DNA of 64,000 nt from JAHBXL01 sp038247555 (GCA_038247555.1 JBBRUT010000002.1:1-64000); one strand, 5' to 3'; positions 25,926 through 35,383 are shown, counted from the first letter of the stretch. Notes: generated by a model from the letters alone, not told the origin. A program made the numbers and translations.

Positions 25926-27419
25926 ATGGCCTCGACTGAAACCGCAGAGCGTCCGAACAAAGTCAAAATCACCGATGTCGGCCCCTCGCGAAAGAAGCTG
26001 TCGATCGAAATCCCGGCGGAGACGGTTTCGGAGCACTTGGGTACATCGATCGAGACGCTCACCTCGGAAACCGAACTTCCCGGCTTCCGCAAGGGGCGCG
26101 CACCGCGTCGGCTTGTGGAGAAGCGGTTCGGGAGCACGCTGCGTCGCGAGGCGCGGAACCAGCTGGTGTCGCAGGCATACTCCAAGGCCGTCGAGGATAA
26201 CAAGCTCCGCGTGATCGGCGACCCGATCAGCGAGGACCTCCTGAACACGGAGATCGAGGACGGCAAGGCACTGGCGTTCGAGGTCGAGATTGAGGTGCTG
26301 CCGGAGTTTGAACTGCCGGCGTTTGAAGGCATCGCGATCAAGAAGCCGCGGCTTGAGGTTTCGGAAGTCCTTGTGAAGCGCGAAGTTGACCGGCTTTTGC
26401 TGAACGAAGGCCGCCTGGAGCCGAAGGCCGCGCCGGGCAAGGGCGATTACCTCACCGGGCACGCGGTGATGGTGGACGACTCGGAAGAGAAGCACTACGA
26501 CATCCAGGATGCGGTGATCCAGATCCCGACCGAGGAGCAGAACGGCCGCGGAATGATTCTGGGCGTGATGGTCGACGACTTTGCCAAGCAGCTTGGCAAG
26601 CCGGAAGTCGGCAACGAACTGACCGTCACCACGACCGGACCGGAGAACCACGAGAACGACAAGATCCGCGGCAGGAAGCTCACGATCACTTTCCAGATTG
26701 CCCGCGCCGATGAGATCATCCCGGCGACCGCGGAAGAAGTGTCGCAGCGGTACGGCCTTGACGACGCGAGCAAGGTCAACGAGATCATCCGCGACCGGAT
26801 CCAGCAGCGCGCTGGGATCGAGCAGCAGGCTGCGATGCGGAACCAGATCGCCCGTTGGCTGCTTGAGAACGTCACGATGGAGATGCCCGAACGCGTCACC
26901 GCCGCACAGACGTCACGCAACCTTGAGCGTCGCCGACTGGAGCTCTCGTATCGCGGCGTCGATCAGCAGAAGATCGAAGAGCAGCTGGCAGAGATCCGCG
27001 CGGCGTCGAACGACTCGGCCGTGCGGGAGTTGAAACTATTCTTCATCCTGGATCGCGCGGGCGAAAAGCTCGATGTCAAGGTGACCGAGGCTGAACTGAA
27101 CGGGCGGATCGCCCAGATGGCCGCGATGCGAGGCGAGCGTCCCGAGAAGCTCCGCCAGGAACTGTTCTCGCGGAACCAGATGGGAACAGTGTGGACACAG
27201 ATCCGCGAGCACAAGACGCTCGACGCGATCATCGCGAAGTCGAAGGTTGATGAGATCAGCCTCGATGAGTTCAACAAGGTGATGAGCGAGCAGAACGAGG
27301 CGGGCGAGGGCACCAAGAAGCCCGCCAAGAAGTCCGCAAAGAAGGATGAGGCCGAGGCCGACGCTGAGGAAGCGACCGAGAGCAAGCCCAAGAGCAAGAC
27401 CAAGAAGAAGGCGGAGTGA
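25926..27419 (+). CDS. tig: Trigger factor (ribosome-associated chaperone/PPIase)
   Basis: Trigger factor binds near the ribosome exit tunnel and helps nascent chains fold. The 497-residue protein begins with the ribosome-binding domain, including the signature ELPGFRKGRAPRRLVEKRFG near residue 57, followed by a PPIase-like domain (about 155-245, diverged and lacking a clear FKBP core). The C-terminal helical chaperone arms include MEMPERVTAAQTSRNLERR and IREHKTLDAIIAKSK. It is longer than the usual ~430 because of a Lys/Ala/Glu tail of about 45 residues. The ATG at 25926 follows GGAG. clpP and clpX, frequent neighbours, are not adjacent. Confidence 0.95.
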   Translation: MASTETAERPNKVKITDVGPSRKKLSIEIPAETVSEHLGTSIETLTSETELPGFRKGRAPRRLVEKRFGSTLRREARNQLVSQAYSKAVEDNKLRVIGDPISEDLLNTEIEDGKALAFEVEIEVLPEFELPAFEGIAIKKPRLEVSEVLVKREVDRLLLNEGRLEPKAAPGKGDYLTGHAVMVDDSEEKHYDIQDAVIQIPTEEQNGRGMILGVMVDDFAKQLGKPEVGNELTVTTTGPENHENDKIRGRKLTITFQIARADEIIPATAEEVSQRYGLDDASKVNEIIRDRIQQRAGIEQQAAMRNQIARWLLENVTMEMPERVTAAQTSRNLERRRLELSYRGVDQQKIEEQLAEIRAASNDSAVRELKLFFILDRAGEKLDVKVTEAELNGRIAQMAAMRGERPEKLRQELFSRNQMGTVWTQIREHKTLDAIIAKSKVDEISLDEFNKVMSEQNEAGEGTKKPAKKSAKKDEAEADAEEATESKPKSKTKKKAE

Positions 27420-27449
27420 GACTCGGCCGGCTGAACAACTGACGTGCGC

Positions 27450-27487
27450 AAAGAAGGCCGGGACACAGCTCCGGCCTTCTTTCTGCG
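27450..27487 (+). terminator. Intrinsic terminator after trigger factor
   Basis: A 12-bp perfect stem (27450-27461 with 27471-27482; core AAGAAGGCCGG / CCGGCCTTCTT) with a 9-nt loop runs into a T-rich end. The mirror-image A-rich left side means it may also stop transcription of the convergent membrane-protein gene, which ends at 27489. Confidence 0.88.
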
Positions 27488-27488
27488 C

Positions 27489-28112
27489 TCAGGTTGCCGA
27501 GCTGCCGACAGGGTGTGCATCCGCTCCCGCCGCGAAGGCGCGGATGAGGTAGTGCCCGCTGGCAGCGATGAGGCAGATGGAGGCGATTCCCATCGCGATG
27601 AAGATCGCGGCGCGAGCAGGGCCCGCGCTGGAGCTGATCCAGGAACGCGAGAACCAAGCGGCGGCCACGATTCCGCACAGCACGGCACCGAAGAGCAACC
27701 CCTTGGCCAACGCGGGCAGGGCCAGTCGGGGGCTGCGGGCAAGGACGATGACGGCTGCCGCAAGGGCGAGGAGGGCGGCATCGACGAGTCGGAGCATGAG
27801 GTAAGGCCTGAGGCTCTGACCCGCGAGAAACTTTCCCGCACCGATGTAGCTGAGGAGCGATCCGACGCCAACCGCGCCGGCGATACACAAAAGCGTGAGG
27901 GCCGGTCCATCGCGGAAACGCCCCATCGCCGCGAGCACGCCCATCGCCGCGGCCACGGCGATGACCACTTCAAACCCCACGAGGAACCAGCTTGTGGGCT
28001 GGTTCCAGATCGCAATCGCCAGCAACACGAGGGAGCTGAGCCCCGTCGCGGCACACAGGACTCCGACCGGAATGCGGAAAAGTGAATGGTCAGAAAGCTG
28101 TTGTCGCTGCAT
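27489..28112 (-). CDS. Multi-span membrane protein of unknown function
   Basis: From the ATG at 28112 the product has 207 residues and about six hydrophobic spans (VGVLCAATGLSSLVLLAIA, FLVGFEVVIAVAAAMGVLA, LTLLCIAGAVGVGSLLS, LVDAALLALAAAVIVLA, GLLFGAVLCGIVAAAWF, AIFIAMGIASICLIAASG). Loops are short and no motif is recognised. A longer frame to 28370 would add a basic non-conserved segment and is not used. It converges on tig, sharing the terminator region. The 494-bp region upstream separates it from fliD on the other strand. Confidence 0.72.
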   Translation of the reverse strand: MQRQQLSDHSLFRIPVGVLCAATGLSSLVLLAIAIWNQPTSWFLVGFEVVIAVAAAMGVLAAMGRFRDGPALTLLCIAGAVGVGSLLSYIGAGKFLAGQSLRPYLMLRLVDAALLALAAAVIVLARSPRLALPALAKGLLFGAVLCGIVAAAWFSRSWISSSAGPARAAIFIAMGIASICLIAASGHYLIRAFAAGADAHPVGSSAT

Positions 28113-28606
28113 GAGGCGGATCCCCCGTTGGCTGGATGTGCGGGAAGTGCGTTTGTATCGACGCGAAGAGGATGTGGTTCGACAGTGAGCGGGGCTTTCG
28201 TACACACGCTCCCCGAATGTCCCTCCCTGATAATGGGTAGGACCTTCTCGGCGAGGGCGATTGTGGGGCGGAAGGCACCGAATCCAATCAGTTCCCGACC
28301 GCGTTTTCACGATGAGAGCCGACTGAGCCGATGTAGCCCATAACGGCACATCGATTGCGGATGGTTTCAACGAGGATCTTGAGCCTTGCAGACCACTCCT
28401 TCATCTCCTTACTCGGCGACGGTCTCTGAGGCCCGGCAACTGACGCGCCGGATCATTGCCGGATGGGCATCGGACATCCTCGGACTTGGGCGGCGTGGCT
28501 TGCTGTCGCCGAACTGGTCGAGATTGCAGCGGTCGTCTCAGGAGGCTGGGCCTTCACGCCCGCCGCGCGAAATCGCATCTGAACAATCCTGCACGGAGGA
28601 CTTGGT
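28113..28606. other. Divergent intergenic region upstream of fliD
   Basis: About 490 bp without a convincing gene. An open frame from a TTG at 28386 to a TGA overlapping the fliD ATG encodes 74 residues of low-complexity composition with no recognisable family, and is not accepted. The spacing of GG and GC dinucleotides near 28129-28141 is 10, not the 12 needed for a sigma-54 promoter. The region presumably holds the promoters of both divergent genes, but none can be assigned with confidence. Confidence 0.45.
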
Positions 28607-31435
28607 ATGAGCGGGATTACATCGAGTACGGGTTTGATCAGCGGGATTGACTCCGGCTCGCTCATCCAGCAGTTGCTGGCGATCGAGGCGCGGCCGAAGC
28701 AGTTTGCGCAGCGGCGGGTGCTGAAGCTGCAGTCCCAGCAGGCGGCGCTTCTGGACCTGAACAGCCGACTGTCGGCGTTGAAGACCGCCGCGAGCAAGTT
28801 CCGCACATCGAATATTTTCAACACAACCTCGGCGACCAGCTCGAATCCGGATGTCCTGACCGCCAGAGCGTCTCCCGGCGCTGCCCTGGGTAGCTTTAGC
28901 TTTCTGGTGGACCGGGTGGTGCAGAGTCAGCAATCGATGTCGCGCGGCATTGTCGATCGGAACAGCACGGGGCTGGGTTTGACCTCGGTGACTGTGGAAT
29001 CCGCCCAGGCGAGGCTTGATCGCGACACGGACCTGTCGCTTCTCAATGGTGGGGAAGGGGTTTCTCGTGGGCGTGTGACGGTAACCGATGCCTCGGGCGC
29101 GACGGCGACAGTTGATCTGTCGCGGGCGGGGACGGTCAATGATGTCCTGACGGCGTTCAACTCGACGGCTGGCGTGCGGGTCCGGCTTTCGATCGAGGAC
29201 TCGAGGTTTGTGCTCACGGATGAGTCGGGCGGCACGGGCTCGGTGAGTGTGGCGAATGTTTCGGGGTTCTCGACAGCGACCTCACTCGGGCTGGAGGGTT
29301 CTGCGGCTGACGGCTCGCTTGAGGGACAGGCAATCTTGCGGCTCGGGGATTCGACGCCGCTCTCGTCACTTCGCGACGGATTGGGGATCGGCTTAAACGG
29401 CGCGGTGGGCAACAACACCGCGGACTTCACGCTGAAGACTCGCGACGGCTCAACGTACGCGATTGACATCGGCAACATCTACGGCCCGACGGGTGAGCAG
29501 ACCGCGACGGCGGTGGCGACCGTGGGCCAGCTCCGCGCAAGGATCTCCTCGCAGACAGAAGGCAAGGTTTCGGTCGAGACGACCGCTGACGGTCTGGGAT
29601 TCCGCCTTGTGGATGCATCGGCGCCGACAGGCTCTAACAACCTGGAAGTCATCGCGCTGGCGTCAAGCACCGCGGCGACAGATCTGGGGCTGGTCGGCTC
29701 GAGCGGCACCGGCACACTCAACGGCCGCACGGTGCTTTCGGGCCTGAACTCGGTGCTGGCATCGAATCTTCGGGGCGGGCAGGGCCTGTCGTCGGGCACG
29801 TTCAACATCTCGACACGAGACGGGTTTGACTACAGCTTCGCTGTCTCGACAACCGGCTCGCTGTCACGCATCATCGGCGAGATATCCGCAGCAACCGGCG
29901 GCAAGGTGGTCGCGTCGTTGTCGTCGTCGGGCACGAGTCTGGTGCTGCGCGACACAACTGGCGGGTTTGACCCGCTGGTGGTGAGCGGTGCAGGGGCGGA
30001 GCAGCTTGGCGTTGCCGCGGCGGATGGCGTGGATTCATCCACCATCAGCGGGGAGCGTCAGCAGCTTCGGTATGTTGACAGTGCGGTGCTGCTTTCGACG
30101 CTCAATGGCGGTCGGGGCGTGGGCACGGGATCTTTCGAGATCTTTGATACGTCGGGCGTGCGGTCGTTGATCGATATCGGCGCAGACTCCCGCACGATTG
30201 GCGACGTTGTCGCAGAGATCAACAGCCGCGGCCTGAATGTGCGGGCCCGCGTGAATGACAACGGTGATGGGCTGGTCATCGAGCCTCGCGATCTGAACAC
30301 AGCAGGATCGCTGAAGATCCGCGTGCAGGATGTGAGCGGCACGGTCGGGCGATCACTCAATATCGTCGGAGAAGCTTCGGGGACCGGGGCGAGCAACTTC
30401 ATCGATGGGTCACTCGAGCGCGAGATCGAAGTCTCGGCGACCGACACGCTGGACACGATCGTGACGAAGATCAATGCCGGTCGCACCGGCGTGCTGGCGT
30501 CGGTGATCAGCGATGGCTCGGCCGCGGCACCGTTCCGGTTGCGTTTGACGGCGCGGGACAGTGGCGTGGCCGGAGCGTTTACCTTCGACACGGCGGGGGC
30601 GGACCTGAGCGTTGAGAACACCGCTCAGGCTCGCAACGCGCGGATGTTCTTCGGGTCCGATGACCCGGCGCGGGCCATCCTCCTGACCAGCAGTACAAAC
30701 ACATTCTCAAACATCATCGATCGCACCACGATCGATGTCTCCGGCGTGAGCGACGAACCGATCACGGTGAACCTCAACCGCGACACCGCGGCGATCGAGA
30801 CGGCGATCAACGACTTTGTGACGGCCTTCAACTCGCTGTCGGGCCGGATCGCCACCTCCACAGCGTATGACGCCGCGACGAAGCAGTCAGGACCGCTGCT
30901 GGGCGATTCGGTTGCGCTGGAACTCCGGCGTGCGATGTTCTCGACCGTGCAGGGACGCGCCAGGGGTGTCTCGGGCGGGTATCAGTTCCTCAGCCAGGTA
31001 GGCGTGAAGACCGCACCCGGGGGTCAGCTTGCTGTTGACTCCACCAAGCTTCGGGCTGCGCTCGAAACGGACCCTCAGGGCGTGGCAGAGCTGTTCGCGG
31101 CATTTGAGGCGAACACCCGCGAGGAACGCACCGAGGTTCTCCCCGGCGTGTTTGTCCGCAATACCGGCGGCGACACGTACGCCCGTCTGGGTGTCGCGGA
31201 ACAGATCGCGCTGTTTGCTGACAGGTACCTTTCGCCAGCCGGAGGCTTGCTCACTCGCAAACGGGAGAGTCTGGATAACCAAATCAACCTGCAGATCCAG
31301 CGGATCGGTGAGATCGATTCCCGCCTGGCGCGGCGTCGGGACACTCTCGTTCGCCAGTTCGCCGGGCTGGAGACCACGCTCGCGCAGCTGCAGCGTCAGC
31401 AGTCTTCGCTCGCAGGGCTTTCTCAGGCTGGCTGA
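28607..31435 (+). CDS. fliD: Flagellar hook-associated protein 2 (filament cap) FliD, enlarged
   Basis: FliD forms the cap under which flagellin polymerises. The protein starts SSTGLISGIDSGSLIQQLL, the classic FliD N-terminus, followed by coiled heptads (residues 30-65). The C-terminal FliD domain begins near 720 (TAAIETAINDFVTAFNSLSG) and ends with a heptad coil near 910-935. Between them are about five tandem flagellin-IN-type units, opening LSLLNGGEGVSRGRV (~142), LSSLRDGLGIGL (~252), ASNLRGGQGLSSGTF (~385), LLSTLNGGRGVGTGSF (~495), and a half unit near 602-664. At 942 residues it is well above the usual 450-700. GGAGG lies seven bases before the ATG. fliS follows. Confidence 0.93.
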   Translation: MSGITSSTGLISGIDSGSLIQQLLAIEARPKQFAQRRVLKLQSQQAALLDLNSRLSALKTAASKFRTSNIFNTTSATSSNPDVLTARASPGAALGSFSFLVDRVVQSQQSMSRGIVDRNSTGLGLTSVTVESAQARLDRDTDLSLLNGGEGVSRGRVTVTDASGATATVDLSRAGTVNDVLTAFNSTAGVRVRLSIEDSRFVLTDESGGTGSVSVANVSGFSTATSLGLEGSAADGSLEGQAILRLGDSTPLSSLRDGLGIGLNGAVGNNTADFTLKTRDGSTYAIDIGNIYGPTGEQTATAVATVGQLRARISSQTEGKVSVETTADGLGFRLVDASAPTGSNNLEVIALASSTAATDLGLVGSSGTGTLNGRTVLSGLNSVLASNLRGGQGLSSGTFNISTRDGFDYSFAVSTTGSLSRIIGEISAATGGKVVASLSSSGTSLVLRDTTGGFDPLVVSGAGAEQLGVAAADGVDSSTISGERQQLRYVDSAVLLSTLNGGRGVGTGSFEIFDTSGVRSLIDIGADSRTIGDVVAEINSRGLNVRARVNDNGDGLVIEPRDLNTAGSLKIRVQDVSGTVGRSLNIVGEASGTGASNFIDGSLEREIEVSATDTLDTIVTKINAGRTGVLASVISDGSAAAPFRLRLTARDSGVAGAFTFDTAGADLSVENTAQARNARMFFGSDDPARAILLTSSTNTFSNIIDRTTIDVSGVSDEPITVNLNRDTAAIETAINDFVTAFNSLSGRIATSTAYDAATKQSGPLLGDSVALELRRAMFSTVQGRARGVSGGYQFLSQVGVKTAPGGQLAVDSTKLRAALETDPQGVAELFAAFEANTREERTEVLPGVFVRNTGGDTYARLGVAEQIALFADRYLSPAGGLLTRKRESLDNQINLQIQRIGEIDSRLARRRDTLVRQFAGLETTLAQLQRQQSSLAGLSQAG

Positions 31436-31535
31436 ACAAGCGCAGCTTTGAGCGTTTCCCAAATTGGCGCTGGCGGCTTGGTCCATCTCCATTACACGGT
31501 CAAGCCTCCCCCCACTTCGTCCGATACTCCACGCC

Positions 31536-31997
31536 ATGACGCAGGCAAACGGCACGGCCAATACCTATCTCCGCACCAAGGTTCTGACGGCGAGCCCGGA
31601 GGAACTGCGCCTGCTGCTCCTGGACGGGGCGATCAAGTTTCTTCGGCAGGGATGCGAAGGCCTGACGCGGAAGGACTGGGAAGCGGTGTTCGACGGCTTC
31701 TCGAAGTGTCGCAACATCGTGTTGGAGCTGATGAGCTCGGTCCGGCCCGACATCGACCCGGACCTCTGCTCCAAGGTGACCTCGCTCTACACATTCCTGT
31801 TCACCCAGCTCGTCGAAGCTGGCTTCGAGAAAGACCTGGTCAAGGCCGAGAAGGTGCTTGGAATTCTTGAGTACGAGCGTGAAACATGGGTGCTGGCGAT
31901 AGAGAAAGCCGCGGAAGAGCGTGGCGTCCGTCGCGAGACCGTCGGCGCCGCAGCATCCGACCGGCCGCGCCAGGGCACACTCAGCCTTCAGGGCTGA
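31536..31997 (+). CDS. fliS: Flagellin export chaperone FliS
   Basis: FliS binds the flagellin C-terminus and prevents premature polymerisation. The 153-residue protein from the ATG at 31536 shows the family pattern: NTYLRTKVLTASPEELRLLLLDGAIKFL (residues 8-35, with the T-A-S/P-EEL-L-LYDGAIKF signature) and helices up to LEYERETWVLAIEKA near 115. A basic tail of about 30 residues follows. It lies 100 bp after fliD on the same strand, the normal fliD-fliS order. No flagellin gene is in the window. Confidence 0.94.
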   Translation: MTQANGTANTYLRTKVLTASPEELRLLLLDGAIKFLRQGCEGLTRKDWEAVFDGFSKCRNIVLELMSSVRPDIDPDLCSKVTSLYTFLFTQLVEAGFEKDLVKAEKVLGILEYERETWVLAIEKAAEERGVRRETVGAAASDRPRQGTLSLQG

Positions 31998-32003
31998 CCA
32001 ACT

Positions 32004-33014
32004 TCACCGTTCCGTGCCTCGTCGGCTCCGCCACGACCATTCAAGCGCATCATCAAGCACACTGAGCCGCGCGGCTTCCGTCTCGATCAACGACCTGGCA
32101 ACCCGGTCCATCAGGGCACGCTCGCGCACGGCTCGGATCTCCTCTTCAAGTTCCTTCGACACGCTCGCGGCGTCCGTTCCCGAAGGCGGCAGCCGTTCTT
32201 CGATGCGCACGATTGCAAATCCGGGCAGGTTGTCCCATGTCACCATCACCGGAGAGCTCACCGCGCTGGGCTCGGTGTCCTCGATTGCACGCCGGAACGC
32301 GACGGGGTAGCTTGGGTCTGCCGGACTGATTGGGTCGAGCAGGCCGCCGCGGAGCCGGGATGGATCGGCAGAAAGTCTTGCAGCGACATCGGAGAAAGAT
32401 TCGCCCGCTGCCAATCGCCTGGAAACATCCGCGATTCCTTCCTGAGTTCGCACGAGGATCAGTCGAGCCCGGATGCGTGTGCCGTGTCGGAGCGCGAAGG
32501 CCTGATCAACGTCCTCTGGAGAGACGACGACACCGGCCGGACCCGCGGCTTTGCGGACAATCGCCCGGAGCATGGCGTTCCGCCGGAGAAGTCCGGCGAA
32601 GCGACGTTCGCCCAGCCCTCGCGAAATACGGACATCCCGGACCAGCCGCTCGCCCTCGGAAACCGGAACCTGCGCTGCGCGAGAAAGAGATGTCAGAAGG
32701 AGGTCACGCTCGAAGCCCACTTCGGGATCGCCGACGACGATGGACTGGTCGCGGCAGGCCTGCTCCAGCGCTCGAGAGAGTATGACCTCTTCGATCACGA
32801 TGGCCCCTGCCGCCTCGGCAAGCAATGGGGCAACCTCCGGCCAGCCGATGGCCTGCCCGTCAAGCACCGCTGCTGGGCGGTCCCCCGCGCCGCCGGCGGG
32901 TTGCGAGTGGGCCGGCGCTGGTTGCGGCCAGAGCAGGGCCGGAAGACTGCAACACGCCACACCGAATAGGGCGTATCGGAAGAAGGAGACGCACTTGTGG
33001 TTGTATGATGGCAT
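32004..33014 (-). CDS. Exported peptidylprolyl isomerase (parvulin/SurA-like)
   Basis: From the ATG at 33014 the 336-residue protein has a hydrophobic signal (YALFGVACCSLPALLW), a SurA_N-like helical part (EEVILSRALEQACRDQSI; LLRRNAMLRAIVRK), and a parvulin-type domain with RARLILVRTQEGIADVSRRL near residue 185, GESFSDVAARLSAD near 209, RGGLLDPIS near 228 and FAIVRIEERLPP near 270. This is the layout of periplasmic folding helpers for outer-membrane or exported proteins. It is divergent from the zinc-ribbon gene, with only 47 bp between start codons, and converges on fliS with 6 bp between stops. Confidence 0.85.
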   Translation of the reverse strand: MPSYNHKCVSFFRYALFGVACCSLPALLWPQPAPAHSQPAGGAGDRPAAVLDGQAIGWPEVAPLLAEAAGAIVIEEVILSRALEQACRDQSIVVGDPEVGFERDLLLTSLSRAAQVPVSEGERLVRDVRISRGLGERRFAGLLRRNAMLRAIVRKAAGPAGVVVSPEDVDQAFALRHGTRIRARLILVRTQEGIADVSRRLAAGESFSDVAARLSADPSRLRGGLLDPISPADPSYPVAFRRAIEDTEPSAVSSPVMVTWDNLPGFAIVRIEERLPPSGTDAASVSKELEEEIRAVRERALMDRVARSLIETEAARLSVLDDALEWSWRSRRGTER

Positions 33015-33061
33015 TGGGCAATGACACGCTCGCGCGGACCCCGGGTCAATTGAAACCGAAG

Positions 33062-34117
33062 ATGGAAACACAAAGCCCCCCAACTCCTCTTCCGACTCCC
33101 CGGCCGCGGACCACCGTGTGCCCCTACTGCGGCCACATGAACGCGGGAGCCGCGTCTTGCGATCGCTGCCGCGGACTGTTTGAACCGCTGTCGCGGCAAG
33201 CATCGCAGAACAGCATGGGTCCCTGGTTCATCCGGGATGAAGCGAATCCGTTTCTTCCGGGGTGCTCGTTGCACACGCTGCGGGTGCTGATTCGCCGTGG
33301 GAAGGTGACCCGCGACACGATCCTGCGGGGCCCATCAACACGCCAGTTCTGGACCTTTGCCCGAAACGCTCCCGGCATTGGCAACCTGCTGGGGGAGTGT
33401 CACGCGTGCCACGCGGACGCCTCACCGGAAGATGCCAGATGCGGGGCGTGTGGCGCTTCGTTTGAGGTCATCGCCGATCGGGAGCGGCTCGGGTTGTCGG
33501 ATGTTCGCCTGCTGCCAGGCCACGCCGCGCCCGAGCAGATCGCCGCGGCGAGCGTGCCGGCGGATCGGTTAGGGGACGGCCAACCAGCGAATCGTCGAAA
33601 GCCGGAGGGTGCAGAAAAGCCACTGGTGGGTGTGGATGACCCAGCCGAAGCGCAGGCGTTCATCGCCGCGAGACAGCGACAACGGCGATCGCGGCGTCGA
33701 AACATGATCGCGATCGTGTGGGCGTTGCTCGCGATTGGAATACTCGTGGCGGGTGTGTGGGTTGTCGCGAATCTCGGGCCGGAGAACACGCCGCGTCAGA
33801 ATGCGATATCCGTTCTGAATCCGAACAAAATAGGCGGGTCGGGTTCGAGTGAACCACGCACGGCCCCCAAGAATGCGGAGGCGAGCGAAGAGGGGCCAAT
33901 AACGTCCCCGCCTGCCGAACCTGACCCGACTCAAGCAGGTGAAGGGCGCGAGATCGAGGACCTCGTGCAGGAATTGGAGTCGAGCGACCTCTCGAAAGTA
34001 CGGGCTGCAATGGCGGATCCTCGTTTGTCAGGGATAAAATCGGATTCACGCATTGCAGCAGCCCTCCGTATGGCCGAAGAACGAATCAGAATTGCAGAAT
34101 TTGAGGGACGTTTGTAA
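33062..34117 (+). CDS. Zinc-ribbon/GYF-like single-span membrane protein
   Basis: The 351-residue protein from the ATG at 33062 starts with a zinc ribbon CPYCGHMNAGAASCDRC (residues ~20-36). A GYF_2-like domain follows (MGPWFIRDEANPF to about 110, with LHTLRVLIRRGKVTRDTIL), then a second ribbon CHACHADASPEDARCGAC near 119. One membrane span (IAIVWALLAIGILVAGVWVV) lies near residues 217-236, preceded by a basic cluster RQRQRRSRRRN. The rest is a Pro/Glu-rich linker and a helical C-terminus. This suggests a cytoplasmic N-terminus and an exported tail. Function is unknown. It lies 159 bp before the pseudopilin pair. Confidence 0.78.
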   Translation: METQSPPTPLPTPRPRTTVCPYCGHMNAGAASCDRCRGLFEPLSRQASQNSMGPWFIRDEANPFLPGCSLHTLRVLIRRGKVTRDTILRGPSTRQFWTFARNAPGIGNLLGECHACHADASPEDARCGACGASFEVIADRERLGLSDVRLLPGHAAPEQIAAASVPADRLGDGQPANRRKPEGAEKPLVGVDDPAEAQAFIAARQRQRRSRRRNMIAIVWALLAIGILVAGVWVVANLGPENTPRQNAISVLNPNKIGGSGSSEPRTAPKNAEASEEGPITSPPAEPDPTQAGEGREIEDLVQELESSDLSKVRAAMADPRLSGIKSDSRIAAALRMAEERIRIAEFEGRL

Positions 34118-34276
34118 AGGGTTCGTGTGGACGATGCATCCGCACCCCTGAACCTATCGTACTATTGCTCGTGTGGCGAGTGACTATTGGAAGCGTGTGG
34201 CCATAGACTCCGCCTCTTTCATTGACGTTCCCTCGGGCCTGTTCTTGGCTCGACCGGAGCTGTCGCAGGAGCGCCC

Positions 34277-35311
34277 ATGAGATCCCCCAATTCCGTTAAG
34301 AAGGGCTTTACGCTCATCGAACTGCTGATTGTGATCGCGATCATCGCGCTCCTGGTCGGCATTCTCCTCCCCGCATTGGGTGAGGCTCGCAAGGTCGGGC
34401 GTAAGTCCGTCTGTGAGTCGAACATCCGCCAGTTCGGAATCGCTGTGGCGAACTACGCTACGGACTTCACGGACCGGCTGTCGTCGTTCACGTGGAAGAA
34501 GGGAGTGGACTACGGGTTTGGCGGGGTAGCCAATGAGCCGACTCAGGCCGCGGCGAATCAGGCCGTGGACATCCTGCGGCGCCGAGCGTTCCGCGAAGAC
34601 CTACAGGTGATCTCGGGGTGGATCCCACACGTCCTTTACTCGCACTTGGTGTTGAACGACTACCTCGCCCAGCGACTGCCCGAGAAGGGTGTGGCATGCC
34701 CCGAGGATTCGCTGCGTCTGCGTTGGCAGGCGGCGGTTGCGAATGACCCCGCGGAGTTCATGAATCTGATCGTCAATGTCGAGCGGCCGGGCGGAGCGAG
34801 CCCGGAGCGCTGGCCGTACAGTTCCTCATACAGCTTTGTTCCGTCGGCTTGGTCGCCCGATAAAGCCCAGATCGTGGGCGGCGTTGTGGTACCGACGGTT
34901 TCGCAGGGCCCCAACCATGCCACGTTCAATGTTCCTGGAGCCGGCACGACAACCACGCTCGGTCTCCGCAAGTTGTCGGATGTGACCTTCACTTCCCAGA
35001 AGGTCTTGATGTACGACTCGCACTCGCGCCACTTTGACAAGCGGCGACAGTTGTTCTACGCATACTCCGACGCCCGCGCCCCGATTTTGTTCTTCGATAC
35101 CTCCGTGAGAACGTTCAAGACTTCGGATACCGACCGCGGCTTTAACCCGGCAACACCCAATTCGCCGGCACCGACGTCCTTTGCGTACACCCCAGATCCT
35201 TGGGAGCCGGGTACCCGCAATGGAACCGCATCCGAAGTGGTCGTCGGACACTATCGCTGGACCCGCAACGGACTCCGAGGCGTTGACGTTCAGGGCACCA
35301 TGCTGCCTTAA
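34277..35311 (+). CDS. Pseudopilin-like protein with prepilin cleavage signal (tandem copy 1)
   Basis: The 344-residue protein has a short basic leader and the type IV prepilin signal: KKG followed by FTLIELLIVIAIIALLVGIL, with Gly before Phe as the cleavage site and Glu at +5. The membrane helix continues into LLPALGEARKVGRK, the usual pilin N-helix. The globular part includes ATDFTDRLSSFTWKKGV, SHLVLNDYLAQRLPEKG, ACPED, RWPYSSSYSFVPSAWSPDKAQ and a C-terminal GHYRWTRNGLRGVDV. The next gene is a close paralogue. Such proteins are numerous in planctomycetes and exported by a type II secretion-like system; none of that machinery is in the window. Confidence 0.92.
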   Translation: MRSPNSVKKGFTLIELLIVIAIIALLVGILLPALGEARKVGRKSVCESNIRQFGIAVANYATDFTDRLSSFTWKKGVDYGFGGVANEPTQAAANQAVDILRRRAFREDLQVISGWIPHVLYSHLVLNDYLAQRLPEKGVACPEDSLRLRWQAAVANDPAEFMNLIVNVERPGGASPERWPYSSSYSFVPSAWSPDKAQIVGGVVVPTVSQGPNHATFNVPGAGTTTTLGLRKLSDVTFTSQKVLMYDSHSRHFDKRRQLFYAYSDARAPILFFDTSVRTFKTSDTDRGFNPATPNSPAPTSFAYTPDPWEPGTRNGTASEVVVGHYRWTRNGLRGVDVQGTMLP

Positions 35312-35344
35312 CTGATACTCCGATCCACGATCTGTGAATATGCC

Positions 35345-35383
35345 CCGCCCCGGAGTTTCCTGCTCCGGGGCGGTGTTCTTTTT
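35345..35383 (+). terminator. Intrinsic terminator after pseudopilin copy 1
   Basis: An 11-bp perfect stem (CCGCCCCGGAG at 35345-35355 with CTCCGGGGCGG at 35363-35373) and a 7-nt loop are followed by TGTTCTTTTT. It separates the two tandem pseudopilin genes, so each is probably its own transcription unit. Confidence 0.93.

Noticed and set aside
28129..28141. Sigma-54-like TGGC...GC element upstream of fliD
   Set aside because: The invariant GG and GC are 10 bases apart instead of 12, so it does not fit a -24/-12 promoter.
28386..28610. Small open frame of 74 codons ending in overlap with the fliD ATG
   Set aside because: It begins with TTG without a Shine-Dalgarno, its composition is unlike the neighbouring genes, and no family is recognisable. 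The overlap with fliD could be chance.
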